Below, piece after piece: positions 34,225 through 43,344 of a DNA stretch of 64,000 nucleotides (position 1 is the stretch's first letter; each line of letters starts with the position of its first letter). The position numbers and the translations under genes are program-made. Under the pieces are notes generated by a model. That model saw only the letters and a program-made list of their open reading frames with translations, did not search any database and had not been told where the DNA came from. Source of the DNA: Rhodanobacteraceae bacterium. GTDB lineage: Bacteria; Pseudomonadota; Gammaproteobacteria; Xanthomonadales; Rhodanobacteraceae. The stretch is from NCBI GenBank assembly GCA_009996615.1, contig JAACZU010000004.1, positions 175,529 to 239,528 on the forward strand, read 5' to 3'.

Positions 34225-35094
34225 TCACGCCCGCACGCGCCGCAGGAATGCCTGCAGCGTCGCGCCGCGCCAGCGCGCGCGGTGCAGCACCAGCGACAGC
34301 GTGCGCTCGAGCGCAAGGAACGGCGTCGGCAGCGCGACCAGTTGCCCGCTCGCGAGCGCGTCGGCGATCGCCGCGCGCGGCAGGCAGGCGATGCCGAGAC
34401 CGGCGATCACCGCCTGCTTGATCGCCTCGCTCTGGCCGAGCTCGAGCGCGACCTCGAGCGGCCCGAGCACGTCGCGGCTGGCGTCCTCGAAGATCGAGCG
34501 CGTGCCCGAGCCACTCTCGCGCAGGATCCAGCGCTGCCCGCGCAGGTCGTCGGCGCGCAGGCGCTTGCGCGCGGCGAGCGGGTGGTCGGCGCGCACGCAG
34601 ACCTTCAGTTCGTCGCGCCGCCACGGCAGCAGTTCGAGGTCCGCATGCGCGGCCGGCGCCTCGATGCAGCCGACGTCGAGCTCGAAGTCGAGCACGCCCT
34701 GCACGATCTCGGCGCTGTTGGCCACGCGCAGGCTGAGCTTGACGTCCGGGTGCCCGGCGACGAAGCCGCCGAGCAGGTCGCCGACCAGGTAGTTGCCGAT
34801 CGTATTGCTCGCGCCGATCGTCAGCGTGCCGCGCGGCTGCAGGTCAGCGCCGAGTTCGCGCAGGCGCTCGACGATCTCTCTCGCGCGCGGCAGCACGCCG
34901 CGGCCGTGTTCGTTCAGGCGCAGGCGGCGCTGGTGGCGGTCGAACAGCGGTGCGCCGAGCAGGCGCTCCAGCTCGGCCAGCGCCATGCTCGCCGCCGGCT
35001 GGGTCAGGCCGAGCTGGTCGGCCGCCGCACGCACGCTGCCGGCCGCGGCGATCGCGCAGAACACCTCGAGCTGGCGCGGGCTGACCGCAATCAT
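34225..35094 (-). CDS. LysR-family regulator, YeiE-like
   Basis: 289 residues. The N-terminal winged HTH is SPRQLEVFCAIAAAGSVRAAADQLGLTQPAASMALAELERLLGAPLFDR. The C-terminal substrate-binding domain begins GTLTIGASNTIGNYLVGDLLGGF, the pattern of the CysB/YeiE-type group. It is divergently transcribed from a YeiH-family transporter gene across 96 bp, the same pairing as E. coli yeiE-yeiH. It probably controls that gene and itself in response to a small anion or sulfur compound (inferred). Confidence 0.88.
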   Translation of the reverse strand: MIAVSPRQLEVFCAIAAAGSVRAAADQLGLTQPAASMALAELERLLGAPLFDRHQRRLRLNEHGRGVLPRAREIVERLRELGADLQPRGTLTIGASNTIGNYLVGDLLGGFVAGHPDVKLSLRVANSAEIVQGVLDFELDVGCIEAPAAHADLELLPWRRDELKVCVRADHPLAARKRLRADDLRGQRWILRESGSGTRSIFEDASRDVLGPLEVALELGQSEAIKQAVIAGLGIACLPRAAIADALASGQLVALPTPFLALERTLSLVLHRARWRGATLQAFLRRVRA

Positions 35095-35190
35095 CAGTCG
35101 AGCTTATCACCGATATCTGAAGATTCGATTATCTTTATGTAGCGACATGGCCGAGGATGGCTCGGCATCCCACCCTGCCGACACGCCGCC
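35095..35190. promoter_or_regulatory. Divergent lysR-yeiH promoter region
   Basis: The 96-bp intergenic region is strikingly A+T-rich for this genome between 35103 and 35141. It contains an interrupted dyad GATA-N14-TATC (35112-35133) of the size of a LysR-type box. Promoters for both genes must lie here; exact hexamers are not clear. Confidence 0.5.
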
Positions 35191-36186
35191 ATGTCCACGT
35201 TCGCCGCCCGCCTGCCCGGTCTCCTGTTCGCGCTGCTGCTCGGCCTCGCCGGCCTCGGCCTCGCCAAGCTGCCGGCGTTCGAACACCTGCAACTGTCTGC
35301 GCTGACGATCGCGATCGTGCTCGGCATGCTGCTCGGCAACCTCGTCGGCGCGCGCCTGCCGGCGCAGGTCGCGCCCGGCATCGCGTTCTCGCAGCGCACG
35401 CTGCTGCGCGCCGGCGTCGTGCTGTACGGCCTGCGCATCAGCTTCCAGCAGATCGCCGCGATCGGCCCCGGCGCGCTGCTGCTGGACGTCCTGATCGTCG
35501 CCAGCACGCTGGCCTTGGGCGTGTGGATCGGCCGCCGCTGGCTCGGCCTGGATCGCGACACCGCGCTCCTGACCGCCTGCGGCAGCGCGATCTGCGGCGC
35601 CGCCGCGGTGCTCGCGACCGAGCGCCTGCTCAAGCCCGAACCGAGCAAGGTCGCAATCGCGGTCGCCAGCGTGGTGCTGTTCGGCACGCTGAACATCTTC
35701 CTGTACCCGCAGCTGTATCCGCACCTCGGCCTTGCTCCGGTCGACTTCGGCGTGTACGCCGGCGCGACCGTGCACGAGGTCGCGCAAGTCGTCGCGGTCG
35801 GCAACGCGATCGGGCCGGAGGCGACCGACACCGCGGTGATCGTCAAGCTGACGCGTGTGCTGCTGCTGGTGCCGTTCCTGTTCCTGCTCGGCGGCTGGCA
35901 GGCGCGCCGCGACGGCGGCGCGCGCGGCGCGGTCAGCGTGCCGTGGTTCGCGCTCGCGTTCGTCGGCGTGTGCGCGCTGAACTCGCTGGTCACGCTGCCG
36001 CCGGCGCTGCGCGGCTGGCTGCTCGACCTCGACACCCTGCTGCTCGCCACCGCGATGGGCGCGCTCGGTCTGGAGACGCGCTTCGCGCGCCTGCGCGCGC
36101 TCGGCCCCAAGCCGCTGCTGCTCGCGCTGTGTCTGTTCGGCTGGCTCAGCGTCGGCGGGTACTGGCTGACGCGCTGGATGGTTTAG
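35191..36186 (+). CDS. yeiH: YeiH-family putative sulfate exporter
   Basis: 331 residues with about ten hydrophobic helices. Family (PF03601) motifs: TIAIVLGMLLGNLVG, FSQRTLLRAGVVLYGLRISFQQI, the ACGSAICGAAAVLATE segment with two Cys, and AGATVHEVAQVVAVG. The family is annotated as putative sulfate exporters, and its real substrate is uncertain. Control by the adjacent LysR gene is likely. Together with that gene it interrupts the pdxA-rsmA junction; repeats lie on both sides. Confidence 0.88.
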   Translation: MSTFAARLPGLLFALLLGLAGLGLAKLPAFEHLQLSALTIAIVLGMLLGNLVGARLPAQVAPGIAFSQRTLLRAGVVLYGLRISFQQIAAIGPGALLLDVLIVASTLALGVWIGRRWLGLDRDTALLTACGSAICGAAAVLATERLLKPEPSKVAIAVASVVLFGTLNIFLYPQLYPHLGLAPVDFGVYAGATVHEVAQVVAVGNAIGPEATDTAVIVKLTRVLLLVPFLFLLGGWQARRDGGARGAVSVPWFALAFVGVCALNSLVTLPPALRGWLLDLDTLLLATAMGALGLETRFARLRALGPKPLLLALCLFGWLSVGGYWLTRWMV

Positions 36187-36188
36187 GA

Positions 36189-36293
36189 GCCGGGATTCGG
36201 GATTGGGGATTGGGGATTCGATAAAGCGAGGCTGCCGGGCTCTTGCTGCGCCCCGCACTTTCCAATCCCCAATCCCGAATCTCCAATCCCGGC
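36189..36293. repeat. GGGATTG inverted-repeat element before rsmA
   Basis: The left arm (36189-36220) is GCCGGGATTCGGGATTGGGG and further GGGATT units; the right arm (36262-36293) is the near-complement ending AATCCCGGC. About 40 nt of loop separate them. This is the sister of the element at 11493-11664. It fills the gap between yeiH and rsmA and contributes the spurious N-terminal extension of the longest rsmA frame. Confidence 0.8.
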
Positions 36294-36311
36294 ATCCACT
36301 ACCATACGTGG

Positions 36312-37112
36312 ATGCATATCCTCGACGACCGCCACGTCCACAAGAAACGCTTCGGCCAGCACTTCCTGCACGACGCCGGCATCCTGCGCAGGATCGTGCA
36401 GGCGATCGCGCCGCAGCCGGGCGAGCGCGTGGTCGAGATCGGTCCGGGCGAGGGCGCGCTGACGCTGCCGCTGCTGCGCGCACTCGGCCGCCTGACCGTG
36501 ATCGAGCTCGACCGCGACCTGATCCCGCGCCTGCGCGCGGCGGCTGAAGGCGTCGGCGAGCTGGAGATCGTCAATGCCGACGTGCTCACCGTCGATTTCG
36601 GCGCGCTCGCGCACGGCACGCCGCTGCGCGTGGTCGGCAACCTGCCCTACAACATCTCCTCGCCGATCCTGTTCCACTGCATCGAACACCTCGACGCGAT
36701 CCGCGACATGCACTTCATGCTGCAGAAGGAAGTCGTCGACCGCATGGCCGCGGCGCCCGGCAGCAAGGTCTACGGACGGCTGTCGGTGATGCTGCAGCTC
36801 GCCTGCCGCGTCGAACCGCTGCTCGACGTGCCGCCGGGCGCGTTCAAGCCGCCGCCGAAGGTCGACTCGGCCGTGGTGCGCCTGCGCCCTCGCCCGCCGG
36901 CGGAACGGCCGCAGGCCGACGCGGCGATGATCGCGCGCGTGGTCAAGGCCGCGTTCGGCCAGCGCCGCAAGACGCTCGCGAACGCGCTGCACGAGGTCAT
37001 GCCGGTCGAGCGCATCGTCGCCGCCGGCGTCGATCCGCGTGCGCGCGCCGAGCAACTCGCGCCGGCCGCGTTCGTCGCGCTTGCCGCCGCCGCGAGTGTC
37101 CCGGAAAATTGA
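36312..37112 (+). CDS. rsmA: 16S rRNA dimethyladenosine transferase RsmA (KsgA)
   Basis: 266 residues from ATG 36312, the start that gives MHILDDRHVHKKRFGQHFLHD, the conserved N-terminus. SAM motif I is VVEIGPGEGALTLPLL, and catalytic motif IV is NLPYNISSPILFH. It dimethylates two adjacent adenines in the 3' hairpin of 16S rRNA during 30S maturation. apaG follows after 3 bp and apaH overlaps apaG, as in the enteric surA-pdxA-rsmA-apaG-apaH cluster. Confidence 0.95.
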   Translation: MHILDDRHVHKKRFGQHFLHDAGILRRIVQAIAPQPGERVVEIGPGEGALTLPLLRALGRLTVIELDRDLIPRLRAAAEGVGELEIVNADVLTVDFGALAHGTPLRVVGNLPYNISSPILFHCIEHLDAIRDMHFMLQKEVVDRMAAAPGSKVYGRLSVMLQLACRVEPLLDVPPGAFKPPPKVDSAVVRLRPRPPAERPQADAAMIARVVKAAFGQRRKTLANALHEVMPVERIVAAGVDPRARAEQLAPAAFVALAAAASVPEN

Positions 37113-37115
37113 CCG

Positions 37116-37499
37116 ATGAGCGGCAAGAAGCCTTACGACATCGCGATCTCGGTCAACACGCGGTTCCTCGACGACCAGTCGGCACCGGCGGACAACCGCT
37201 ACGCATTCGCCTACACGATCACGATCGCCAACACCGGCACGGTCGGCGCGCGCCTGCTGTCGCGCCACTGGGTCATCACCGACGACAACGGCAACGTGCG
37301 CGAGGTGCATGGCGAGGGCGTGGTCGGCGAGCAGCCGTGGCTGCGCCCGGGCGAGGACTACGAATACACCTCCGGCGCCGTGCTCGAGACCGCGTTCGGC
37401 ACGATGCACGGCAGCTACCAGATGGTCGCCGACGACGGCACCCGCTTCGACGCGCCGATCCCGGCGTTCGTGCTGTCGACTCCGCGGATCCTGCACTGA
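37116..37499 (+). CDS. apaG: ApaG domain protein
   Basis: 127 residues, the normal size. Family motifs: [32 protein letters not shown] and [25 protein letters not shown]. It is a fibronectin-III-like fold protein of uncertain role, consistently linked to apaH. Its TGA shares one base with the apaH ATG (TGATG at 37497-37501). Confidence 0.95.
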   Translation: MSGKKPYDIAISVNTRFLDDQSAPADNRYAFAYTITIANTGTVGARLLSRHWVITDDNGNVREVHGEGVVGEQPWLRPGEDYEYTSGAVLETAFGTMHGSYQMVADDGTRFDAPIPAFVLSTPRILH

Positions 37500-38347
37500 T
37501 GGCAATCTGGGCCATCGGCGACCTGCAGGGCTGCCACGACGAACTCGTCCGCCTGATCGACAAGCTCGGCTTCGATCCGGCGCGCGACACGCTGTGGTTC
37601 TGCGGCGACCTCGTCAACCGCGGCGGGCAGTCGCTGGCCGTGCTGCGCACGATCAAGGCGCTCGGCGAGCGCGCGGTCGTCACGCTCGGCAACCACGACC
37701 TGTCGCTGCTCGCGATCGCCGAGCGCAAGCGCGAGGACCAGGCACGCGTCAATCCGGAACTGCGCGAGGTGCTGTTCGCGCCGGACCGCGACGAGCTGCT
37801 CGGCTGGCTGCGGCGGCAGAAGCTGCTGCACGTCGACCGCCCGCTCGGCTTCCTGATGGTCCACGCCGGCCTGTTCCCGCGCTGGACCACCGCGCAGGCC
37901 GAGGAGATCGCGCGCGAGATCGAGGACAAGCTGCACAGCGACGGCTACCGCCGCCTGCTGCGGCAGATGTTCGGCAACAAGCCGGACCTGTGGACGCCGA
38001 AGCTGCGCGGCATCGACCGCTGGCGCGCCGGCATCAACGTGCTCACGCGCATGCGCTACTGCGACGTGCGCGGCCGCATCAGCTTCGCCGACAAGGGCGC
38101 GCCCGGCACGCAGCGGCCGGGCCTGTACCCGTGGTACGAAGTGCCGGGCCGGCTCGAGCGCGACCTGCGCGTGATCTGCGGCCACTGGTCCACGCTCGGC
38201 CGCTTCATCGGCCTGGGCATCCACGCGATCGACACCGGCTGCGTCTGGGGCGGCGCGCTGACCGCGATGCGCGTGGACAGCGAGGAGCCGCAGTTCGTCA
38301 CGATCAAGTCCGAGCGCAAGCCGGCGCCGGGCAAGGACATCGACTAA
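37499..38347 (+). CDS. apaH: Symmetrical Ap4A hydrolase ApaH
   Basis: 282 residues. Metallophosphatase motifs: WAIGDLQGCHDEL, WFCGDLVNRGGQSL, TLGNHDLSLLAIA, and VHAGLFPRW. It hydrolyses Ap4A to two ADP and can remove Np4 caps from RNA. Start ATG 37499 is coupled to the apaG stop. It ends the conserved cluster; a repeat and then a low-GC gene follow. Confidence 0.95.
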   Translation: MAIWAIGDLQGCHDELVRLIDKLGFDPARDTLWFCGDLVNRGGQSLAVLRTIKALGERAVVTLGNHDLSLLAIAERKREDQARVNPELREVLFAPDRDELLGWLRRQKLLHVDRPLGFLMVHAGLFPRWTTAQAEEIAREIEDKLHSDGYRRLLRQMFGNKPDLWTPKLRGIDRWRAGINVLTRMRYCDVRGRISFADKGAPGTQRPGLYPWYEVPGRLERDLRVICGHWSTLGRFIGLGIHAIDTGCVWGGALTAMRVDSEEPQFVTIKSERKPAPGKDID

Positions 38348-38358
38348 AGTCCGGCGTG

Positions 38359-38386
38359 GCCCGGGTAAGCGAAGCGCACCCGGGGC
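38359..38386. repeat. CCCGGGTAAGCG repeat (copy 2)
   Basis: The sequence shares GCCCGGGTAAGCGAAGCGCA with 34149-34168, and CCGGGT/ACCCGG (38361-38366, 38378-38383) can form a hairpin. It sits 12 nt after the apaH stop and could act as a terminator. The rest of the gap to 38499 is lower in GC and contains TACACT at about 38461 as a possible -10 for the PIN gene. Confidence 0.7.
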
Positions 38387-38499
38387 TTTTCACGACGCTT
38401 TGGCGTGGTTCCTGCGTGCGCCTGCAGCTTTACCCAGGCTACTTGCGGCATGCTCTCCCGTACACTTCGGCTGATCACTATTCGTGCAAGCGCGCCCTC

Positions 38500-39582
38500 A
38501 TGCTAGAGACCCCACTGGTTGTGATCGACACATCGGAGCTCAGGCGGCTTCACTTCGACTGGTCACACCCCACGTTGCGTGCATTGCGTGACCATGTTGA
38601 CCAGCGAACCTTGCGGATTCTGATTCCCAGTGTGTTCTTCCGGGAAATTCGTTCGCAAATTGCGACCTTGGCGCGAGAAGCACACGCCAAGCTTCAAGAC
38701 ATGCGCCGCATCTCACCACATCTTGCAGCCGTTAACGGCCTGAATGAGATGCTACGCAAACTTCCTACTGCTGACGAGATGGTCACAACTGCCATCGCCG
38801 CTGCCGATCGATTCCTTCGAGACGAGCTCGATGGAGCCTTGCTAGTCGCCGATTACCTGAATGGCGAGCAACTACTCGATCAATACTTTGAAGGAAAACC
38901 CCCGTTCGCTGCAGAAAAAGGGAAGCGCCATGAATTTCCCGACGCAATCGCATTGTTGACGCTCATTCCGTGGCTAGAAAAGAACAAGAGTAAGGCCTAC
39001 CTTGTCAGTCGAGATGGACGCCTGCGCGAAGCATGCAGTCAGCTGGCCTGCCTCCTGCCTGTCGACAACCTCGAAACCGTTCTTGGCTATGCCACCGGCG
39101 AGAATGGACTAAAAGCAGTCCTGGAAACATACCTACGTGAGCATTGGAATGCCTCGCTTGAGGCGCGAATTCAAGAAGAATTTGAGAGTCTTGGATTTGT
39201 GCTCGAACCGTGGGACGGTGAAGTCGAGGATGTTGAGCCCACGGAGGCCCTAGAACCGAGCGAACTTGAAATCCTAGTCCGTAAAGATCGCGAACTGACA
39301 GCTCGTGGCACTTCCGAAGTCTCGTTCAACGCACTCGCCGAGTACGCCGACTACGGATCATCCGTGTACGACACTGAAACAGGGAACTATCTTTACCTCC
39401 GCCAAGTTCGACAAAATATTCAAAGAAAGGCGACTGTGGAAGTAATCTTCCGCGCTCGACTGAATGAAGATTTCAGCGCGGTCGAAAGCGTGACGATCAA
39501 CCTACCTAGCACTCAGACGGTTATCATAAATCTCGGAGAGGACGCATTGGCCAATGAGGAAGAACACTGCGCCGTGCGTTAG
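38500..39582 (+). CDS. Large PIN-domain protein (DUF4935-like) in a low-GC stretch
   Basis: 360 residues from ATG 38500. PIN-nuclease acidic positions are visible in order: Asp10 (VVIDTSE), Glu49 (FFREI), Asp148 (EFPDAIALL) and Asp172 (VSRDGRL), so the active site looks complete. The length and DAIALLTLIPWLEK segment fit the PIN_12/DUF4935 group. The C-terminal 150 residues are acidic, then beta-rich, and unassigned. It is a predicted Mg-dependent RNase. No antitoxin gene is adjacent. GC is far below its neighbours (many A/T-ending codons), a sign of horizontal transfer. It borders a duplication scar at 39680. A role in defence or stress is possible but unproven. Confidence 0.75.
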   Translation: MLETPLVVIDTSELRRLHFDWSHPTLRALRDHVDQRTLRILIPSVFFREIRSQIATLAREAHAKLQDMRRISPHLAAVNGLNEMLRKLPTADEMVTTAIAAADRFLRDELDGALLVADYLNGEQLLDQYFEGKPPFAAEKGKRHEFPDAIALLTLIPWLEKNKSKAYLVSRDGRLREACSQLACLLPVDNLETVLGYATGENGLKAVLETYLREHWNASLEARIQEEFESLGFVLEPWDGEVEDVEPTEALEPSELEILVRKDRELTARGTSEVSFNALAEYADYGSSVYDTETGNYLYLRQVRQNIQRKATVEVIFRARLNEDFSAVESVTINLPSTQTVIINLGEDALANEEEHCAVR

Positions 39583-39679
39583 CCTGAGGTCGTTTGAGCG
39601 TCTTAATAGCTCTACCGAGATGAACTCTGATGCGAACAGTGCCCTCAATCTAGGCTGGCGAGACAATCACTTTGAGCCG

Positions 39680-39880
39680 GCACGATTTCGCTGCAGCGCC
39701 ACCTGCGGCGTCAAACCGCCACCGGTGGCCTGATCGCCGGGTACGACGTATAGCCTTCGATCGACGTCCTCGTAGCGGAAGTCGAACAGCGAGCATGCGC
39801 CCGGATTCGGCACCAGCCGCGGCGCGCGCGCGGGCTGCTCGCGAACCCGCTCGAAGTGGTTTGAGGTCGCAAGAGCGGCC
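39680..39880 (-). pseudogene. Remnant copy of the thyA 3' end and its convergent neighbour's 3' end
   Basis: Minus-strand translation here gives HFERVREQPARAPR... and [22 protein letters not shown], clearly the ThyA C-terminus (intact copy: [37 protein letters not shown]). Plus-strand 39684-39731 gives FRCSATCGVKPPPVA-stop, matching [15 protein letters not shown]-stop at the end of the aspartyl-protease-like gene (40508-41482). So this is a decayed second copy of that convergent junction, about 1.75 kb from the intact one and in the same orientation. The rest of the 320-bp gap 39583-39902 is low-GC sequence with no recognised gene. Confidence 0.8.
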
Positions 39881-39902
39881 GGCCGACCTGCGGTCGTCCA
39901 GC

Positions 39903-40391
39903 CTACGAGCGGCGCACGTAGTCGACGAACGTCATCGCATGCGCATGCCGCGCGTCGGCCGGGTGCGCCTCGCGTGCGGTCTCGACCCACTCGCGCGCGT
40001 CGAAACGCGGGAAATGCGTGTCGGCGTCGGCGACTTCGGCGTCGATCCAGGTCAGGTGCAGCTTCGTCGCGCGCGGCAGCGCGAGCGCGTAGACCTCGCC
40101 GCCGCCGATCACCGCGAGCTCGGCCGCGCCGGCGTACGCGATCGCCTCGTCGAGCGAATGCACCACGACCTGCCCCGCGTACGGCGCCTGGCCGTTGCGC
40201 GTCAGCACGAGGTTCGTGCGCCCCGGCAGCGCGCGGCCGATCGCGAGCGCGGTCTTGCGCCCCATCAGCACCGGCTTGCCCAGCGTGAGCGCCTTGAAGC
40301 GCTTGAGGTCGTCGGGAAGGTGCCACGGCATCGCGCCGTCGCGGCCGATCGCGTGGTGGCGGTCGAGCGCGGCAATCAGGGAAATCTCCAT
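39903..40391 (-). CDS. folA: Dihydrofolate reductase
   Basis: 162 residues from ATG 40391, giving MEISLIAALDRHHAIGRDGAMPWHLPDDLKRF; the longer frame adds an unrelated Arg-rich leader. VLMGRKTALAIGRALPGRTNLVLTR and VIGGGEVYALALPRATKLHLTWIDAEV carry the NADPH and folate sites. It reduces dihydrofolate, the product of ThyA, so the nearby thyA is functionally coupled. Here folA is separated from thyA by a plus-strand gene and lies next to a thyA remnant. Confidence 0.95.
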   Translation of the reverse strand: MEISLIAALDRHHAIGRDGAMPWHLPDDLKRFKALTLGKPVLMGRKTALAIGRALPGRTNLVLTRNGQAPYAGQVVVHSLDEAIAYAGAAELAVIGGGEVYALALPRATKLHLTWIDAEVADADTHFPRFDAREWVETAREAHPADARHAHAMTFVDYVRRS

Positions 40392-40507
40392 GTCCCTAGT
40401 GTGACGGCGACGCCCGCGGAAGTCAGCGGGGATGACTTCCGACACTGCAGCGCAGCCGGCTGACCACCGTTAGACTGCGCGCGAACCGATGCAGAGGGAA
40501 ATCGCCG

Positions 40508-41459
40508 ATGTCGACCCTGCTGATCCTGCTGCCGACCCTTGCCGTGGCCGCGAGCACCAGCAATGCGGCTCCCGTCGCTTTGCCGGCGCGCTTCGATGCC
40601 GACCTCGTGCACCTGGTCGCGCCGCTGGCGAAGAACGGCACGCTCACGCTCTACACCGACACCGGCGGCGGCCTGTTCCTCGGCGAGGCCGCGGTCAAAC
40701 GGCTCGGCCTGGCGACCGAGGAGTTGCCGCCGGGCAGCGACGCGCCACCCGGCGCACGCGCAGTGCGCTGGCCCGCGTTCCGCGACGCCATTCCGCCGCC
40801 GCCCGGCGACCTCGTTCCGGTCATGCCGGCGCAGGTCGCATCGCGCGCACCGACGGATTCGGACGGCATGCTGGGCCAAGCCTGGTTCGGCGGCCGCGTG
40901 TGGACGTGGGACTACCCGGCCCGGCGCTTCGCCCTCGAGGGCGCGAACTGGAAACCGGCGCCGGACGCCACGCGCGTCGCGCTCGGCTTCAAGGCCGACG
41001 CCGCCGGCGCGCGCGCGACGAACTTCCCGCGCATCACCGTGCGCATCGACGGCCAGCCGATCGACCTGCTGCTCGACACCGGCGCGATGACGCGCCTGAC
41101 GCCCGCGGCGATGAACGCGCTCGGCGATGCACTGCCGGCCGTGCGCGCGACGAGCATGATCGCCGACACGCAGTTCAAGGCATGGCGCAGCGCGCATCCG
41201 GACTGGCGCGTGATCGAGGACGCGCAGGAGCAGTCGCACGCTGCGATGATCGAGGTGCCGAGCGTGGAAATCGCCGGCCACGCGGTCGGACCGGTCTGGT
41301 TCACATGGCGCCCGGACCGCAATTTCCACGAATTCATGTCCGGCATGATGGACGGCCGGATCGAAGGCGCGCTCGGCGGCAACGCGCTGCGCCACTTCGT
41401 GATGACGGTCGACTACCCCGGCGCGGCGGCGTGGTTCCGCTGCCGCGCCGACTGTGCGG

Positions 41460-41482
<23 letters not shown>
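40508..41482 (+). CDS. Secreted retropepsin-like aspartyl protease homologue with two DTG motifs
   Basis: 324 residues. Short signal peptide [20 protein letters not shown]. Two Asp-Thr-Gly motifs occur: TDTGGG (Asp51) and [10 protein letters not shown] (Asp190), each preceded by a beta strand as in retroviral-type aspartyl proteases. The second has the hydrophobic-hydrophobic-DTGA consensus, and a later [12 protein letters not shown] resembles the family's GxxG flap/end motif. Two motifs in one chain suggest an internal pseudo-dimer. The gene converges on thyA with a 23-bp overlap. A decayed copy of its 3' end lies at 39684-39731. Confidence 0.7.
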
Positions 41483-42254
<772 letters not shown>

Positions 42255-42270
42255 GGCGACGGCTTTGAAG

Positions 42271-42310
42271 CCCTCCCCTTCAAGGGGAGGGTTTGGGTGG
42301 GGATGGGGTT
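42271..42310. repeat. CCCTCCCCTT palindromic repeat (copy 3), encoding the Lgt C-terminus
   Basis: Palindrome arms at 42271-42280 and 42282-42291 with the downstream GGGTTTGGGTGGGGATGGGG flank. The lgt stop codon (42280-42282) lies in the palindrome centre, and the last Lgt residues (TPSPPKPSP) are read from the repeat. Confidence 0.85.
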
Positions 42311-43182
42311 GTGCTGGCCGGTTCCTGCACCGCTGGCGCCAACGTCGGCGCACGCCGTGACAGCCACAGCAGCACGAGGCCGACCACGATCAGCGGGATC
42401 GACAGGATCTGGCCCATCGTCAGCCAGTTCAGCGCGATGTAGCCGAGCTGCACGTCCGGCTCGCGCACGAACTCGACACCGAAGCGGAACACGCCGTACA
42501 GCAGCGCGAACAGGCCGGACACCGCATAGCGCGGGCGCGGCTTGCGCGAGTAGATCCACAGAACCGTGAACAGTACGACGCCTTCGAGGAAGAACTCGTA
42601 CAGCTGCGACGGATGGCGCGCCTCGCCGTTCAACTGGCCGGCCAGGTACATCTGGTACAGCTCGTCGCGCGTCTTGCCGAGCGCATCGAGCGCACGCGGA
42701 AAGATCATGCCCCACGGCAGGTCGGTGTGCCGCCCCCACAACTCGCCGCCGATGAAGTTGCCCAGGCGCCCGAGGCCGAGGCCGATCGGCACCAGCGGCG
42801 CGACGAAGTCGATCGCGTCGAAGAACTGGATGCCATGCCGGCGCGTCCACAGCCAGCCGGCGAACAGCACGCCGAGCAGGCCGCCGTGGAACGACATGCC
42901 GCCTTCCCAGACGCGGATCAGGCTGAGCGGATGATGGATCAGCTCGGCCGTGTCGTAGAACACCATGTAGCCGATGCGCCCGCCGAGGATGACGCCGAGC
43001 ATCAGGTAGAACGCGAGGTCGGAGAACTGGTCCGCCGTGACCGGCAGCCGCCCCGCCGCGCGCCGGCGCTGGCCGAGCCACCAGGCCGCGCCGAAGCCGA
43101 GCAGATACATCAGGCCGTACCAGTGGATCTGGACCGGTCCGAGCGAGAGCGCGATCGGGTTGATGTCGACGAAGTAGGGCAT
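42280..43182 (-). CDS. lgt: Prolipoprotein diacylglyceryl transferase
   Basis: 300 residues from ATG 43182 ([23 protein letters not shown]), the conserved N-terminus. Seven or so membrane helices; signature [28 protein letters not shown] and [12 protein letters not shown] are intact. It attaches diacylglyceryl to the lipobox cysteine of prolipoproteins such as LemA (51951). It lies upstream of thyA on the same strand, the lgt-thyA order of many gammaproteobacteria. The C-terminal tail is repeat-derived and probably dispensable. Confidence 0.95.
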   Translation of the reverse strand: MPYFVDINPIALSLGPVQIHWYGLMYLLGFGAAWWLGQRRRAAGRLPVTADQFSDLAFYLMLGVILGGRIGYMVFYDTAELIHHPLSLIRVWEGGMSFHGGLLGVLFAGWLWTRRHGIQFFDAIDFVAPLVPIGLGLGRLGNFIGGELWGRHTDLPWGMIFPRALDALGKTRDELYQMYLAGQLNGEARHPSQLYEFFLEGVVLFTVLWIYSRKPRPRYAVSGLFALLYGVFRFGVEFVREPDVQLGYIALNWLTMGQILSIPLIVVGLVLLWLSRRAPTLAPAVQEPASTTPSPPKPSP

Positions 43183-43344
43183 CGGGACAGGCAGGGTCGT
43201 GGGCCGTGCGCGCGATGATACTGGAACGGCCATCCTCGACAGCCGTTGTGGGCAGGCCGCAACTTGTGATCAGCAGCCCTGGCCGATAGATTCCCGCTTC
43301 GCCCGGGCGCCCGCCCAAGGAATGCAGGACTCTGGAAGGACCCC

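Noticed and set aside
39583-39680. Att site or integrase remnant next to the PIN gene
   Set aside because: No integrase, no tRNA and no clear direct repeat flanking the low-GC segment; the adjacent homology is to thyA and the protease gene, not to an att site.
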